Positions 42,262 to 53,246 of a stretch of DNA of 64,000 nt are shown here, in pieces. The stretch comes from Pseudomonadota bacterium (lineage in GTDB: Bacteria; Pseudomonadota; Alphaproteobacteria; Sneathiellales; Sneathiellaceae), in contig JANSXH010000012.1 of the NCBI GenBank assembly GCA_024743055.1, positions 1 through 64,000 on the forward strand, given 5' to 3'. The translations under genes and the position numbers were made by a program. Below the pieces are notes generated by a model that ran no database searches, was not told where the DNA came from, and worked only from the letters and a program-made list of their open reading frames with translations. Every line of letters begins with the position of its first letter. Position 1 is the stretch's first letter.

Positions 42262-42492
42262 CTATTTTTTAAGAACCCGTTTCGTGCTTGGCGGAAACTT
42301 CTCCAGCAAGGCCTCAGGACGGGTTGGGCGGATAACAAGATCACCTCCGCAGTTGGGGCAAATCCCTTTATGGACCGTGTCCGTACAATCGGAACAAAAT
42401 GTACATTCAAAGGTACAGATATAGGCGGTGACAGGTCCGCCATTTGGCAGGTCCTTGTCACAGCTCTCGCAATTGGGGCGTAATTCCAGCAT
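42262..42492 (-). CDS. DUF1272 family protein (Cys-rich, zinc-ribbon-like)
   Basis: MLELRPNCESCDKDLP...AYICTFECTFCSDCTD...GICPNCGGDLVIRPTRP. Confidence 0.88.
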   Translation of the reverse strand: MLELRPNCESCDKDLPNGGPVTAYICTFECTFCSDCTDTVHKGICPNCGGDLVIRPTRPEALLEKFPPSTKRVLKK

Positions 42493-42579
42493 GGGCGGCT
42501 CTCCTCATCTGGACACATTAGAGGAGATATTTCTGATTCTATAGGTCCAATTTCACGATGACCTTAAGACCAATTTAGA

Positions 42580-45500
42580 TCACTCTGCCGCCTTGCTTTG
42601 GGGTTCTGGGTTGTGAAAGAGCGACATCAAATGGGCGAGTTCGCCCTCGAAGACGTCGAGAGCTTTTTCCTTCACGTGACCATATCCGCGTATCTGCATG
42701 GGCAGGGACGCAATTTCGACAGCGATATCGAAATTCTCAGCAGTCAGGCCCGCAAGGATCTCGTCGATTGTTTTTTGGAAGGAGACGATCAGAGCACGCT
42801 CTTTCTTGCGTTCTTCCATATAACCAAACGGATCAAGCGGAGTACCCCTGAGGCCCTTGAACTTGGCCAACGTGGAGAATGACTTCATCATCCAGGGACC
42901 ATATTCCTTCTTTTTCAAATGTCCTGTCTCAGGGTCCTTCTTTGAGAACAGAGGCGGGGCGAGATGGAATTTGAGCTTGTAATCCCCGTCCATCATGGTC
43001 TCGACCTTCTGCATGAAGCGATTGTCCGTATAGAGCCGGGCCACTTCATACTCATCCTTATACGCCATGACTTTGAACAGAGACCGGGCGACCGCTTCTG
43101 TGAGTGCCGTTGACCCAGGGTTAATTTCCTTTTCTCGGCTACTGACATTATTGATGACGGCGCCGAATTTACTTGCATACCGTTTGTTCTGATAATCCGT
43201 CAGGAACGCGACCCGACGGCTGAGGATGTCTTCAAGCTCTGTTGCCGGTGGCTCGATGGCAACGGGGCCTTTCAGGACTTCGACTTCTGCTTCCACTTTC
43301 TCAGGATCATGGGCCATCACCCGGCCCCAGGCAAAGGCCTTTTTGTTTGCGTCAATGGCGACACCGTTCAGTTCAATGGCCCTGAGTAGAGCATCTTCAG
43401 AGACGGGTACTAAGCCTTTCTGGAAGGCATAGCCCAGCATGAACAGGTTCGTTGCGATAGAGTCGCCCATCAATGTCGTGGCAATTTCGCTGGCATTGAT
43501 CAGGGAACAAGCATCAGCACCTACGGCATCGCGAATATGATCCAGGGTATCCTGCACCGGGAAAGGAGCATCCGGGTTCAGAGTAAAATCCATGGTCGGG
43601 GCGGGATGGGCATTGACCACCGCATGGGCAATCCCGACATCCAACTTGGCCAGAGAATCATAGGAGCCGGACACGACCATATCGCAACCAATGAGAAGAT
43701 CGGCACGTCCTGCCGGGATTCGCACGGCATTGATATGTTCAGGCGTTGGTGCGATCTGAACATGGCTGGTAACCGCGCCGCCTTTTTGGGCGAGGCCGGC
43801 CTGATCCAAAACCGAAATCCCTTTACCTTCAAGATGAGCGGCCATGCCAACAAGGGCACCGATTGTAACAACACCGGTTCCACCAATACCGGTGATCAGA
43901 ATACGATAGGGGTGCTCCAACTCCCGCTCCGCAGGTTGGGGAACGCCTTCAGCCGGATTTTCAGCCGCGCTCGGTGTCGCTTTTCTAAGCTCTCCGCCCT
44001 CGATGGTCACAAAGCTCGGGCAGAAGCCTTTAACGCAGGAAAAATCCTTGTTACAGCTGGATTGGTTGATTGTCCGCTTGCGGCCAAATTCTGTCTCGAG
44101 CGGCTCAACTGACAGGCAGTTTGATTTAACCGAACAGTCACCGCAGCCTTCACAGACCAGATCATTGATCATCACCCGTTTGGCAGGGTCAGGGAAGGTG
44201 CCGCGCTTGCGCCGACGGCGTTTTTCCGCCGCGCAGGTCTGATCATAAAGCATGATTGAGACGCCTTCGACTTCCCGCAGCTCCTTCTGGACTTTGTCCA
44301 ACTCATCACGGTGATGGAAAGTTGTCCCTTTTGGCCAGTCAATGCCGGAGGGATATTTGTCAGGCTCATCAGAGACAATGCGAATAACCGAAACGCCTTC
44401 ACCGGCAACCTGTTGAGCGATTTGCCAGGGGGTGAGTTGATCCTCGAGCGGCTGGCCACCGGTCATGGCAACGGCGTCGTTATACAGGATTTTATAGGTA
44501 ATTGTCGCCTTGGCTGAAATGGCCTGACGGATGGCAAGCAAGCCGGAATGGTGATAGGTGCCATCGCCGAGATTGGCAAAGATATGCTTCTCATCCGTAA
44601 AATGCTGCTGACCGACCCAGGGAACACCTTCGCCGCCCATTTGGGTAAAAGTATCCGTGTTTCGGTCCATCCAGGTGACCATGAAATGACAACCGATCCC
44701 GGCTACGGCGCGACTTCCTTCGGGTACTACCGTTGAGGTGTTATGGGGGCAGCCGGAACAGTAAAACGGTGTCCGAACGAGTTTCGCCGGCGTTGCGTTC
44801 AGCTGCTTTTCCTTTTTGTCGAGGAAGGCAAGCCGGTTTTCAATGGACTCAGAGGTATAGAAACGACGGATACGAGCCGCAATCACTCTGGCAACTCGGG
44901 CCGGGGTCAGTTCTCCGGCTGAGGGCAGGATGTGGTTTTTGTCTTCGTCAAATTCACCAATAATGCGGGGGCGCACGTCTGTCTGCCAATTATAGAGCTG
45001 CTCTTTCATCTGGTTTTCGATGATGGCCCGCTTTTCTTCAATCACCAGGACTTCCTCAAGTCCCTCTGCAAAATGCCGGATGCCTTCCGGATCCAGCGGC
45101 CAGGGCATGCCGACTTTATAAACACTCAGGCCAATATCGGCCGCAAGCTCATCATTGATGCCAAGATCCCGAAGGGCCTGACGGACATCAAGATAGGATT
45201 TGCCGGTGGTGACGATGCCGAGACGACGCTTCGGTCCATCCATCACGACTCTGTCGACATTATTAGCCCGGGCAAAGCGGCGGGCCGCATAGATTTTTTG
45301 TTCGTTGAGGCGATATTCCTGCTCGAATCGATCATCATTGGGTCGGATATTAAGGCCGCCCTCCGGCAATTCATTTTCCGGCAGTACAAATGTGTTGCGG
45401 GTCGGTGATACATACACAGAGGCGCCGCCCTCAACGGTCTCGGAAATACATTTAAACCCAACCCAAAGCCCGGAATATCTAGACATTTCAATGCCTAAGA

Positions 45501-46050
45501 GGCCGTAATCAAGAATTTCCTGCACGCTCGACGGATGCAGAACAGGCATCATCCAGCCGGCAAATCCATGCTCACTTTGATGGGCGACGGAGGAGGACAC
45601 AATGCCATGGTCGTCTCCAGCTAGAGCGAGGACACCACCATATTTGGAAGTTCCTGCATTATTGGCGTGGCGGAAAACATCCCCTGTACGATCTACACCA
45701 GGTCCCTTGCCATACCAGAGACCAAAAACACCATCATATTTCGCGCCCTTGAACAGATTTAGTTGCTGACTGCCCCAAACTGCCGTAGCGGCGAGGTCTT
45801 CGTTGATGCCTGGCTCAAAATGAATTTCATTCTGTTCGAGTAGCGGCTTTGCTTTCCAAAGGGACTGGTCATAGCCAGCGAGGGGAGAACCCCGATAACC
45901 GGAGATAAATCCTGCAGTGTTCAGGCCAGCGGCTGTATCGCGAGCCTTCTGCATCAGTGGCAGGCGGACGAGTGCTTGGATGCCTGTCAGAAAGATTCGA
46001 CCCTCTTCCAGTTCATATTTATCATTCAGTGAAACGTTGGCCAATTGCAT
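42580..46050 (-). CDS. Indolepyruvate ferredoxin oxidoreductase family protein (fused alpha/beta)
   Basis: 1156 aa; YRGSPLAGYDQ, CSGCPHNTST, GGEGVPWVGQQ, GTGVVTIGALVGMAAHLEGKGISVLDQAGLAQKGGAV. Confidence 0.94.
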   Translation of the reverse strand: MQLANVSLNDKYELEEGRIFLTGIQALVRLPLMQKARDTAAGLNTAGFISGYRGSPLAGYDQSLWKAKPLLEQNEIHFEPGINEDLAATAVWGSQQLNLFKGAKYDGVFGLWYGKGPGVDRTGDVFRHANNAGTSKYGGVLALAGDDHGIVSSSVAHQSEHGFAGWMMPVLHPSSVQEILDYGLLGIEMSRYSGLWVGFKCISETVEGGASVYVSPTRNTFVLPENELPEGGLNIRPNDDRFEQEYRLNEQKIYAARRFARANNVDRVVMDGPKRRLGIVTTGKSYLDVRQALRDLGINDELAADIGLSVYKVGMPWPLDPEGIRHFAEGLEEVLVIEEKRAIIENQMKEQLYNWQTDVRPRIIGEFDEDKNHILPSAGELTPARVARVIAARIRRFYTSESIENRLAFLDKKEKQLNATPAKLVRTPFYCSGCPHNTSTVVPEGSRAVAGIGCHFMVTWMDRNTDTFTQMGGEGVPWVGQQHFTDEKHIFANLGDGTYHHSGLLAIRQAISAKATITYKILYNDAVAMTGGQPLEDQLTPWQIAQQVAGEGVSVIRIVSDEPDKYPSGIDWPKGTTFHHRDELDKVQKELREVEGVSIMLYDQTCAAEKRRRRKRGTFPDPAKRVMINDLVCEGCGDCSVKSNCLSVEPLETEFGRKRTINQSSCNKDFSCVKGFCPSFVTIEGGELRKATPSAAENPAEGVPQPAERELEHPYRILITGIGGTGVVTIGALVGMAAHLEGKGISVLDQAGLAQKGGAVTSHVQIAPTPEHINAVRIPAGRADLLIGCDMVVSGSYDSLAKLDVGIAHAVVNAHPAPTMDFTLNPDAPFPVQDTLDHIRDAVGADACSLINASEIATTLMGDSIATNLFMLGYAFQKGLVPVSEDALLRAIELNGVAIDANKKAFAWGRVMAHDPEKVEAEVEVLKGPVAIEPPATELEDILSRRVAFLTDYQNKRYASKFGAVINNVSSREKEINPGSTALTEAVARSLFKVMAYKDEYEVARLYTDNRFMQKVETMMDGDYKLKFHLAPPLFSKKDPETGHLKKKEYGPWMMKSFSTLAKFKGLRGTPLDPFGYMEERKKERALIVSFQKTIDEILAGLTAENFDIAVEIASLPMQIRGYGHVKEKALDVFEGELAHLMSLFHNPEPQSKAAE

Positions 46051-46241
46051 GTCGGAGAGCTCCCGCTAATCTTCGATTAACTTAACCATAATATAAGATG
46101 TATAACAGCTTTTACAATAAAGGTCAATAATGCTGACATAAATTATTTCTTAGCTGTTTGATGTGAATTGTTTTTGACATTCCCTATCCACAAATGCTTT
46201 GAAGGAGAGGGAACTATGTCCTTGGACGTAAAGGAAAATTT

Positions 46242-47222
46242 ATGACTGTCTTGGTCACGGGAGCTGCGGGCTTCGTTGGAATGCATGTGTCACTGGCGTT
46301 GATGGCAGCTGGAGAGAAAGTCGTCGGGATTGATAATCTAAACGATTACTATGATGTCTCTCTCAAGCAGGCCCGCCTCGAAAAACTTGGAGCACATAAC
46401 GCGTTTGAGTTCTTTCAGTTGGACCTGAAGGATCGAGAAGTATTTTTCGACACGTTGCAAAAGGTTCCCGGAATTACAAAAATTGTACATCTGGCTGCCC
46501 AGGCTGGTGTGCGATACAGCATCGAACAACCGTTTAAATATGCAGATTCCAATCTCCTTGGATTCCTGACCATACTGGAATTCAGCCGCAATCTTGAAAA
46601 ACTGGAGCACTTGGTCTATGCCAGCTCCAGTTCCGTCTATGGCGGAAATAAAGAGCTTCCATATTCCGTTGATCAGTCCGTAGACAGGCCCGTCTCCTTA
46701 TATGCCGCGACTAAGAAGGCCAATGAGCTGATGGCCCATTCCTACGCTCATCTCTACGGGTTGCCCGTTACGGGGTTGCGATTCTTCACCGTCTACGGAC
46801 CCTGGGGACGTCCTGACATGGCCTATTGGACCTTTACAGAGAAGATCCTGAAGGGTGAAACCCTCCCAATTTTCAATCATGGTAAGATGAAACGGGATTT
46901 TACCTATATCGATGATATCGTGAATGGCGTCACGTCTGTTTTGGCCAACCCACCGATTGGCGCGGAAGGTAGCCCGCCATATCGGGTGTATAACATTGGC
47001 AATCATCGCTCTGAACCGCTGATGGGTCTGGTGGAAGCCCTGGAAAGTTCGTTGGGCGTGAAAGCCAAAACTGAAATGCTGCCAATGCAGGCGGGAGATG
47101 TAAAAGAAACCTTTGCGGATATTGACCCGATCCGTCGAGATGTGGGATATGAACCCACCACCTCCTTGAATGAGGGAATTCCCAAATTCGTCGCGTGGTA
47201 CAAGGATTACTTCAAGGGTTAG
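46242..47222 (+). CDS. NAD-dependent epimerase (UDP-glucuronate 4-epimerase-like)
   Basis: VTGAAGFVGMHVSLALMAAGEKVVGIDNLNDYYDVSLKQARL; SLYAATKKANELMAHSY; RFFTVYGPWGRPDMA. Confidence 0.92.
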   Translation: MTVLVTGAAGFVGMHVSLALMAAGEKVVGIDNLNDYYDVSLKQARLEKLGAHNAFEFFQLDLKDREVFFDTLQKVPGITKIVHLAAQAGVRYSIEQPFKYADSNLLGFLTILEFSRNLEKLEHLVYASSSSVYGGNKELPYSVDQSVDRPVSLYAATKKANELMAHSYAHLYGLPVTGLRFFTVYGPWGRPDMAYWTFTEKILKGETLPIFNHGKMKRDFTYIDDIVNGVTSVLANPPIGAEGSPPYRVYNIGNHRSEPLMGLVEALESSLGVKAKTEMLPMQAGDVKETFADIDPIRRDVGYEPTTSLNEGIPKFVAWYKDYFKG

Positions 47223-47228
47223 CATTCG

Positions 47229-47699
47229 ATGTCGAAGCCATTCGATATAAATCAGATACAAAATATAATTGATACGGGCATTCCCCATTGCTCAGAAATT
47301 GGTGTCAAAGTGCATGAGATGGACGACGACGGGGTAACGTTCAGTTTGCCCTATCAGGAGCGATTTGCCGGAAATCCGGTCAATGGCATCCTCCATGGTG
47401 GCATCATCACCACGTTAATTGATACAGCAGCAGGCATGTGTATTTACGCACGGGTAAAAAAGTATTTGCCCATCGCTACCTTGGACCTCAGGATCGATTA
47501 TCTGAAACCTGCGACGCCGGGTCTGGAACTATTTACCCGGGCAACCTGCTACAGAACGACCCGGCAGATCGCCTTTACTCGAGCTATTGCCTATCACACA
47601 GATCCGGATGACCCCGTCGCCAACAGCGTTGGGACCTTCATGCTGAAATCCTCTTCTACGAAACCTCTCGATGAGGTCTCTAAGGAAAAAGGAGAGTAA
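47229..47699 (+). CDS. PaaI-family hotdog thioesterase
   Basis: GNPVNGILHGGIITTLIDTAAGMC; LRIDYLKPA. Confidence 0.85.
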   Translation: MSKPFDINQIQNIIDTGIPHCSEIGVKVHEMDDDGVTFSLPYQERFAGNPVNGILHGGIITTLIDTAAGMCIYARVKKYLPIATLDLRIDYLKPATPGLELFTRATCYRTTRQIAFTRAIAYHTDPDDPVANSVGTFMLKSSSTKPLDEVSKEKGE

Positions 47700-48151
47700 T
47701 GATGCAGCAAATGACGTCGGAAGAATTTGTCGAAACGATCAACAAGTCTCGCGAAGACAAGGACTGGGTTCGTGTCTTCGATATGATCCCGTATTTTTCG
47801 TTTTTGGGTATGAGGCTTGAGGCAAAAGATGGAACGTTGATTTGCGTCTTGCCGGAGGACAAGAAATTTATTGGCAATCCCGTGCTGCCGGCACTTCACG
47901 GTGGTGTGGTTGGGGCGTTTCTGGAAAGCACGGCTCTGGTACATCTTTTTGCTACTCAAGATGTCACACGGGTCCCGAAGATAATCAATATCACTGTCGA
48001 ATATTTACGGTCGGCGAAACCTATTGAAACCTATGCCGAAGCAGTGATTACCAAGCCAGGACGACGGATTGCCAACATGCGGATTGAGGCCTGGCAGGCG
48101 GATCGGGCAAAGCCGGTGGCAGCGGCCCATGCCAATTTCCTTGTCAGCTGA
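47699..48151 (+). CDS. PaaI-family hotdog thioesterase (second copy)
   Basis: GNPVLPALHGGVVGAFLESTALV; ITVEYLRSAKP; start overlaps the preceding stop (TAATG). Confidence 0.82.
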   Translation: MMQQMTSEEFVETINKSREDKDWVRVFDMIPYFSFLGMRLEAKDGTLICVLPEDKKFIGNPVLPALHGGVVGAFLESTALVHLFATQDVTRVPKIINITVEYLRSAKPIETYAEAVITKPGRRIANMRIEAWQADRAKPVAAAHANFLVS

Positions 48152-48204
48152 ATTTTTTACCTTATTTAAGTGGAACAGTATTTTTTCCGCCGGAGCCTAA
48201 GACA

Positions 48205-49977
48205 ATGACTGACCCGCTTCTCAAAGATCTCCCAGAATGGGATTTGAGTGATCTATATCCATCGCGAAATTCAGCTGAATTGAGTGAGGATCTGGAAAAG
48301 GCGGCAGAGGATGCAAAGCATTTTGCTGAGACCTATAAAGGCAAGCTGTCCGGGCTTGATGGCCAGGCGCTCTATCTCGCCATTTCCGCTTATGAAGAGA
48401 TCGGGGAATTGCAGGGCCGGATCATGTCCTATGCTTATCTGGTTTATGCGGGCAATATGTCGGATCCGGATATCGGCAAGTTCTTCCAGACCATGCAGGA
48501 AAAGGTCAATGCCATTTCTACTGATCTGCTTTTCTTGACCCTGGAACTGAATAGAATCGAAGAAGAGGTCCTCCATGAGATGTATGAGGGCAGCAGCCTG
48601 AAGAAATATGAACCTTGGATTCGCAATGTTCGGGCCTTGCAACCATACCAGCTGTCAGACGAGCTGGAAAAACTTCTTCATGAAAAGGATATCTCTGGCC
48701 GTAGCGCCTGGGTGCGATTGTTTGATGAGACAATCGCCGGCATGCGCTTCGATGTTGACGGTGAGGAAATGGCATCGCAGCAGGTCCTGCATTTGCTGTC
48801 GAGCAAAGATGGCGAGATGCGCAAAAAGGCGGCCAAGAGCCTCGGAAAGGTTTTTGGCGAAAATGTCCGGTTGTTTTCCCTGGTAACGAACACTCTAGCC
48901 AAGGACAAATCCATTGAAGATGACTGGCGCGGGGTCAAGGCACCGGCCGACATGCGCCATCTCTCCAATCAGGTGGAAGGGGAAGTTGTGGATGCCTTGT
49001 CTGAGGCTGTACAGGCGGCCTATCCCACCTTGTCGCACCGCTATTACCGTTTGAAGGCCGGCTGGATGGGGCAGGAGAAGCTGGATTACTGGGATCGCAA
49101 TGCCCCGCTCCCGGAAGAAGATGACCGGGTTATTCCCTGGCAGGAAGCACGGGACACGGTCCTCGATGCTTATGGCCAGTTTTCGCCGGAGCTGTCGAAA
49201 CTCGGCTCGCAGTTTTTTGAGAACCCCTGGATTGATGCCTCCGTTCGCCCGGGCAAGTCGCCTGGGGCCTTTGCCCATCCAACGGTGCCAAGTGCGCATC
49301 CCTATCTCTTGCTCAATTACCAGGGAAATACTCGAGATGTGATGACCTTGGCCCATGAGCTGGGTCATGGTGTGCATCAGATATTGGCGGCACCACAAGG
49401 CGGCCTGCTGGCGGATACGCCGCTGACTTTGGCGGAAACGGCAAGTGTTTTTGGTGAGCAATTGACCTTCCGTGCGCTTCTGGATCGCCAAAAGGATCCG
49501 GAAAAACGCCGCGTTATGCTGGCGGGCAAAGTAGAAGATATGCTGAATACGGTTGTCCGGCAGATCGCTTTCTATGAATTTGAAAAACGTCTGCATGACG
49601 CCCGCAAGAAAGAAGAGCTATCCCCCGACCAGATCGGCAAGATCTGGATGGATGTCCAGGTGGAAAGCCTGGGACCAGCTATTCGCATGCATGACGAGTA
49701 CCAATATTTCTGGTGCTATATACCGCATTTCATACATTCGCCTTTCTATGTTTATGCCTATGCCTTTGGTGACTGTCTGGTGAATGCCCTTTATGCGGTT
49801 TATCAGGATGCTGAGACCGGCTTTCAGGAGAAGTATTTCGATATGCTGAAAGCTGGGGGCACGTTGCGCCATAAGGAGTTGTTGGCGCCATTCGGGCTGG
49901 ATGCTTCTGATCCGTCTTTCTGGTCGAAAGGTCTGGGTGTGATCGAGGGATTCATCGACGAGCTCGAAAAATTATAG
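48205..49977 (+). CDS. pepF: M3-family oligoendopeptidase F
   Basis: Zinc motif LAHELGHGVHQ; TASVFGEQLTF; PepF-like layout. Confidence 0.93.
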   Translation: MTDPLLKDLPEWDLSDLYPSRNSAELSEDLEKAAEDAKHFAETYKGKLSGLDGQALYLAISAYEEIGELQGRIMSYAYLVYAGNMSDPDIGKFFQTMQEKVNAISTDLLFLTLELNRIEEEVLHEMYEGSSLKKYEPWIRNVRALQPYQLSDELEKLLHEKDISGRSAWVRLFDETIAGMRFDVDGEEMASQQVLHLLSSKDGEMRKKAAKSLGKVFGENVRLFSLVTNTLAKDKSIEDDWRGVKAPADMRHLSNQVEGEVVDALSEAVQAAYPTLSHRYYRLKAGWMGQEKLDYWDRNAPLPEEDDRVIPWQEARDTVLDAYGQFSPELSKLGSQFFENPWIDASVRPGKSPGAFAHPTVPSAHPYLLLNYQGNTRDVMTLAHELGHGVHQILAAPQGGLLADTPLTLAETASVFGEQLTFRALLDRQKDPEKRRVMLAGKVEDMLNTVVRQIAFYEFEKRLHDARKKEELSPDQIGKIWMDVQVESLGPAIRMHDEYQYFWCYIPHFIHSPFYVYAYAFGDCLVNALYAVYQDAETGFQEKYFDMLKAGGTLRHKELLAPFGLDASDPSFWSKGLGVIEGFIDELEKL

Positions 49978-50100
49978 CCGAAACACACCACTTCCTGCGA
50001 TTTTTTTAAATCTCTGACGACAATCTGTTGCTCCATAAACAGATTTCGGTATATTGCAGTGCAAACAAACCAAAAATGAATGGACGCGAGGGGATTCATT

Positions 50101-50229
50101 ATGAGTGAGCATGGCAAGATGGATATTTCGGCACAGCAGGATGCTTTTAAAGGCTTCGTCAAGCTTTTCACCGTCGGCACGATCGGTGTTATCATTCTAC
50201 TTATACTGATGGCGATCTTCCTCCTCTGA
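50101..50229 (+). CDS. aa3-type cytochrome c oxidase subunit IV-like small membrane protein
   Basis: MSEHGKMDISAQQDAFKGFVKLFTVGTIGVIILLILMAIFLL*, 42 aa (below ORF-track limit). Confidence 0.85.
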   Translation: MSEHGKMDISAQQDAFKGFVKLFTVGTIGVIILLILMAIFLL

Positions 50230-50324
50230 CCTGAATTACGCAGGTTTTACCGGGCGCAGAAAATTCTGGGAGGGCTGGGGCGTGTGACCTTCCTATCAAA
50301 ACTGATTAGAAAAGAGGATCGATT

Positions 50325-51479
50325 ATGAAAATCGCTATCCCCAAGGAGCGGCGGGAGAACGAAAAGCGCGTTGCCGCGTCTCCGGATACTGTAAAGAAAT
50401 TTGTGGGGCTGGGCGCCGAAGTGGTCGTTGAGACCGGTGCTGGGACATTGAGTTCTTTCCAGGACCAGGATTTCGTTGATGCCGGTGCCAGTATTGCAGC
50501 TGATGAAGCGGCGGCACTGAAAGACGCAGATGTGGTTCTAAAAGTTCAGCGCCCCCTGACTGACGCTGAAGGTGGTCCGGATGAGCTGTCTCTCATGAAA
50601 TCCGGCGCGACCCTGATCGCTCAACTGGCGCCCCTCCAGAATAAGGAACAGGTGGCGGCCTATGCAGCAGCAGGTGTCAATGCGGTAGCTATGGAGCTTG
50701 TCCCGCGGATCAGCCGAGCGCAGTCCATGGACGTCCTTTCCTCCCAGTCAAACCTGGCGGGTTATAAAGCGGTTTTGGATGCGGCAGCAGTTTATGGCAA
50801 AGCTCTGCCGATGATGATGACCGCCGCTGGCACTATTGCCCCAGCGAAGGCGTTCATCATGGGAGTTGGAGTAGCTGGATTGCAGGCTATCGCAACCGTT
50901 CGCCGACTTGGTGCTATTGTGACGGCCACTGATGTTCGCGCAGCGACTAAGGAACAGGTAGAAAGCCTCGGCGCTAAATTCGTTATGGTCGAAACCGATG
51001 AGACGGGTGAAGATGAAGGCGGCTACGCCAAGGAAATGAGTGACGATTACAAGAAACGCCAAGCGGAGCTTGTGGCCGAGCATATCAAGAAACAGGATAT
51101 CGTCATTACAACGGCATTGATTCCGGGACGGGAAGCACCGATCTTGGTGACCGATGAAATGCTGGCCAGCATGAAGCCCGGTTCCGTCCTTGTTGACCTG
51201 GCCGTCGAGATGGGGGGGAATGTCACCCAATCCAAGCCAGGTGAGATCGTCACCACGGATAACGGCGTTCATATCGTCGGCCATATAAATGTCCCAAGTC
51301 GGCTTGCCAGTGACGCTTCAGCCCTGTTTGCCAAGAACCTGCTGAATTTCCTGACACCGATGATTGATAAAGAAACCGGCTCTCTTGCCATGAACTGGGA
51401 AGATGAGATCATTCAGGGAAGCGCACTGACTAAGGATGGTGCTGTCATTCACCCATTACTTACCGAAGGAGGGAACTGA
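50325..51479 (+). CDS. pntAA: NAD(P) transhydrogenase subunit alpha part 1
   Basis: [26 protein letters not shown]; synteny with AB and B. Confidence 0.96.
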   Translation: MKIAIPKERRENEKRVAASPDTVKKFVGLGAEVVVETGAGTLSSFQDQDFVDAGASIAADEAAALKDADVVLKVQRPLTDAEGGPDELSLMKSGATLIAQLAPLQNKEQVAAYAAAGVNAVAMELVPRISRAQSMDVLSSQSNLAGYKAVLDAAAVYGKALPMMMTAAGTIAPAKAFIMGVGVAGLQAIATVRRLGAIVTATDVRAATKEQVESLGAKFVMVETDETGEDEGGYAKEMSDDYKKRQAELVAEHIKKQDIVITTALIPGREAPILVTDEMLASMKPGSVLVDLAVEMGGNVTQSKPGEIVTTDNGVHIVGHINVPSRLASDASALFAKNLLNFLTPMIDKETGSLAMNWEDEIIQGSALTKDGAVIHPLLTEGGN

Positions 51480-51481
51480 TT

Positions 51482-51775
51482 ATGGATATGGTTGATCCCA
51501 CTGTTTTCAGGCTGGCCATCTTCGTGCTTGCCATTTTTGTCGGCTATTATGTGGTCTGGAGTGTGACCCCAGCTTTGCATACGCCGCTGATGGCGGTAAC
51601 CAATGCCATTTCCTCGGTGATTATCGTTGGTGCTTTGATTGCGGCCGGTCCGGCTGAAGTCAATCTGGCGAAGATCTTCGGCTTTATTGCGATTGTCCTG
51701 GCCTCGGTGAATATCTTTGGCGGATTTCTCGTCACGCAGCGGATGCTGTCCATGTACAAGAAAAAACAGAAATAG
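51482..51775 (+). CDS. pntAB: NAD(P) transhydrogenase subunit alpha part 2
   Basis: Small three-TM protein, [29 protein letters not shown]. Confidence 0.96.
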   Translation: MDMVDPTVFRLAIFVLAIFVGYYVVWSVTPALHTPLMAVTNAISSVIIVGALIAAGPAEVNLAKIFGFIAIVLASVNIFGGFLVTQRMLSMYKKKQK

Positions 51776-51787
51776 GGGAGACGATCC

Positions 51788-53176
51788 GTGTCAGCTAACT
51801 TTACGGCGCTCGCCTATCTGGTCTCCGCCATTCTTTTCATCCTCGCGCTTCGGGGTTTGTCGTCACCCGACACCTCACGTCGCGGGAATATCATGGGGAT
51901 GATCGGCATGGCAATTGCCATGATCGTCACCATCCTCGATCCGGACGTGGTCTCCTATGAGTGGATCATCGGCGGTATCGTCATCGGTGGTGCCATCGGG
52001 GCGGTGATCGCCCAACGCATCGCAATGACCGCCATGCCACAGCTTGTAGCGGCCTTTCACAGCCTCGTCGGTCTTGCGGCGGTGCTGGTGGCGGCGGCGG
52101 CTTTCTATAATCCGGATGCTTACGGGATTCTGGATGCCGGTGGGGAGCTAACTGTCCTTAGTCGCATTGAGATGGCCATTGGTGTTGTGGTCGGTGCCAT
52201 TACCTTCTCTGGGTCTGTCATCGCCTTTACCAAGCTTCAGGGGCTTGTGTCTGGTAATCCGGTAGTATTCCCGGGTCAGCATCTGGTCAACCTGGTGATT
52301 GGTCTTGTCATCATTGCGATGATTGTCTGGTTCTGCCTTGACTATGATCCAACGATTTTCTGGACCATGACCATCCTGGCCTTTGTGATTGGCTTCCTGA
52401 TCATTATCCCGATCGGCGGCGCTGATATGCCGGTGGTGGTCTCCATGCTCAACTCCTACTCTGGATGGGCGGCGGCTGGTATCGGCTTCACTCTTGAAAA
52501 TACTGCCTTGATCATCGTGGGGGCGCTGGTTGGCTCTTCTGGAGCTATTCTGTCTTACATCATGTGTAAGGCCATGAACCGCTCTTTCTTCAGCGTTATT
52601 CTGGGTGGCTTCGGTGGCGACACCGCGGTGTCCGGTCCGGACAAAGGTGATCGTCCTCATAAGGCCGGCTCCGCTGATGATGCAGCCTTCATCATGAAGA
52701 ATGCCGGTAAGGTGATCATTGTTCCTGGATATGGTCTTGCTGTTGCCCAGGCACAGCATGCTCTGCGGGAAATGGTCGATATCCTGAAAGAAGAGGGGGT
52801 TGAGGTGTCCTACGCCATCCATCCTGTCGCCGGACGGATGCCGGGCCACATGAATGTGCTGCTGGCGGAGGCCAATGTCCCCTATGACGAGGTCTTTGAG
52901 CTGGAAGAAATCAACTCTGATTTCGCCTCGGCTGATGTCGCCTTTGTCGTCGGTGCCAACGATGTGACCAACCCGGCCGCCCGCGACGATCCGCAAAGCC
53001 CGATTTACGGCATGCCGATCCTCGATGTGGACAAGGCGCAGACGGTCCTTTTCGTCAAGCGCTCCATGTCCTCCGGTTATGCGGGGATTGATAACGATCT
53101 GTTCTACAAGGACAACACCATGATGCTCTTGGCCGACGCCAAGAAGATGGTGGAGGATATTATCAAGGCTCTGTAA
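51788..53176 (+). CDS. pntB: NAD(P) transhydrogenase subunit beta
   Basis: GGADMPVVVSMLNSYSGWAAAGIGF; HPVAGRMPGHMNVLLAEANVPYD. Confidence 0.97.
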   Translation: MSANFTALAYLVSAILFILALRGLSSPDTSRRGNIMGMIGMAIAMIVTILDPDVVSYEWIIGGIVIGGAIGAVIAQRIAMTAMPQLVAAFHSLVGLAAVLVAAAAFYNPDAYGILDAGGELTVLSRIEMAIGVVVGAITFSGSVIAFTKLQGLVSGNPVVFPGQHLVNLVIGLVIIAMIVWFCLDYDPTIFWTMTILAFVIGFLIIIPIGGADMPVVVSMLNSYSGWAAAGIGFTLENTALIIVGALVGSSGAILSYIMCKAMNRSFFSVILGGFGGDTAVSGPDKGDRPHKAGSADDAAFIMKNAGKVIIVPGYGLAVAQAQHALREMVDILKEEGVEVSYAIHPVAGRMPGHMNVLLAEANVPYDEVFELEEINSDFASADVAFVVGANDVTNPAARDDPQSPIYGMPILDVDKAQTVLFVKRSMSSGYAGIDNDLFYKDNTMMLLADAKKMVEDIIKAL

Positions 53177-53192
53177 TCACTGACAAATAGAC

Positions 53193-53228
53193 AAAAAAAG
53201 CCGCGATCGATCTCGCGGCTTTTTTTTA
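53193..53228 (+). terminator. Rho-independent terminator after pntB
   Basis: AAAAAAAGCCGCGA-TCGATC-TCGCGGCTTTTTTTT. Confidence 0.85.
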
Positions 53229-53246
53229 TGAATGTACTAAGTCGAT

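Noticed and set aside
43537-44112. 191-aa plus-strand ORF opposite the indolepyruvate oxidoreductase gene
   Set aside because: Antisense shadow ORF; no family recognised.
48895-49596. 233-aa minus-strand ORF opposite pepF
   Set aside because: Antisense shadow ORF with no domain signal.
52148-52996. 282-aa minus-strand ORF opposite pntB
   Set aside because: His/Asp-rich shadow translation of a conserved membrane protein gene.
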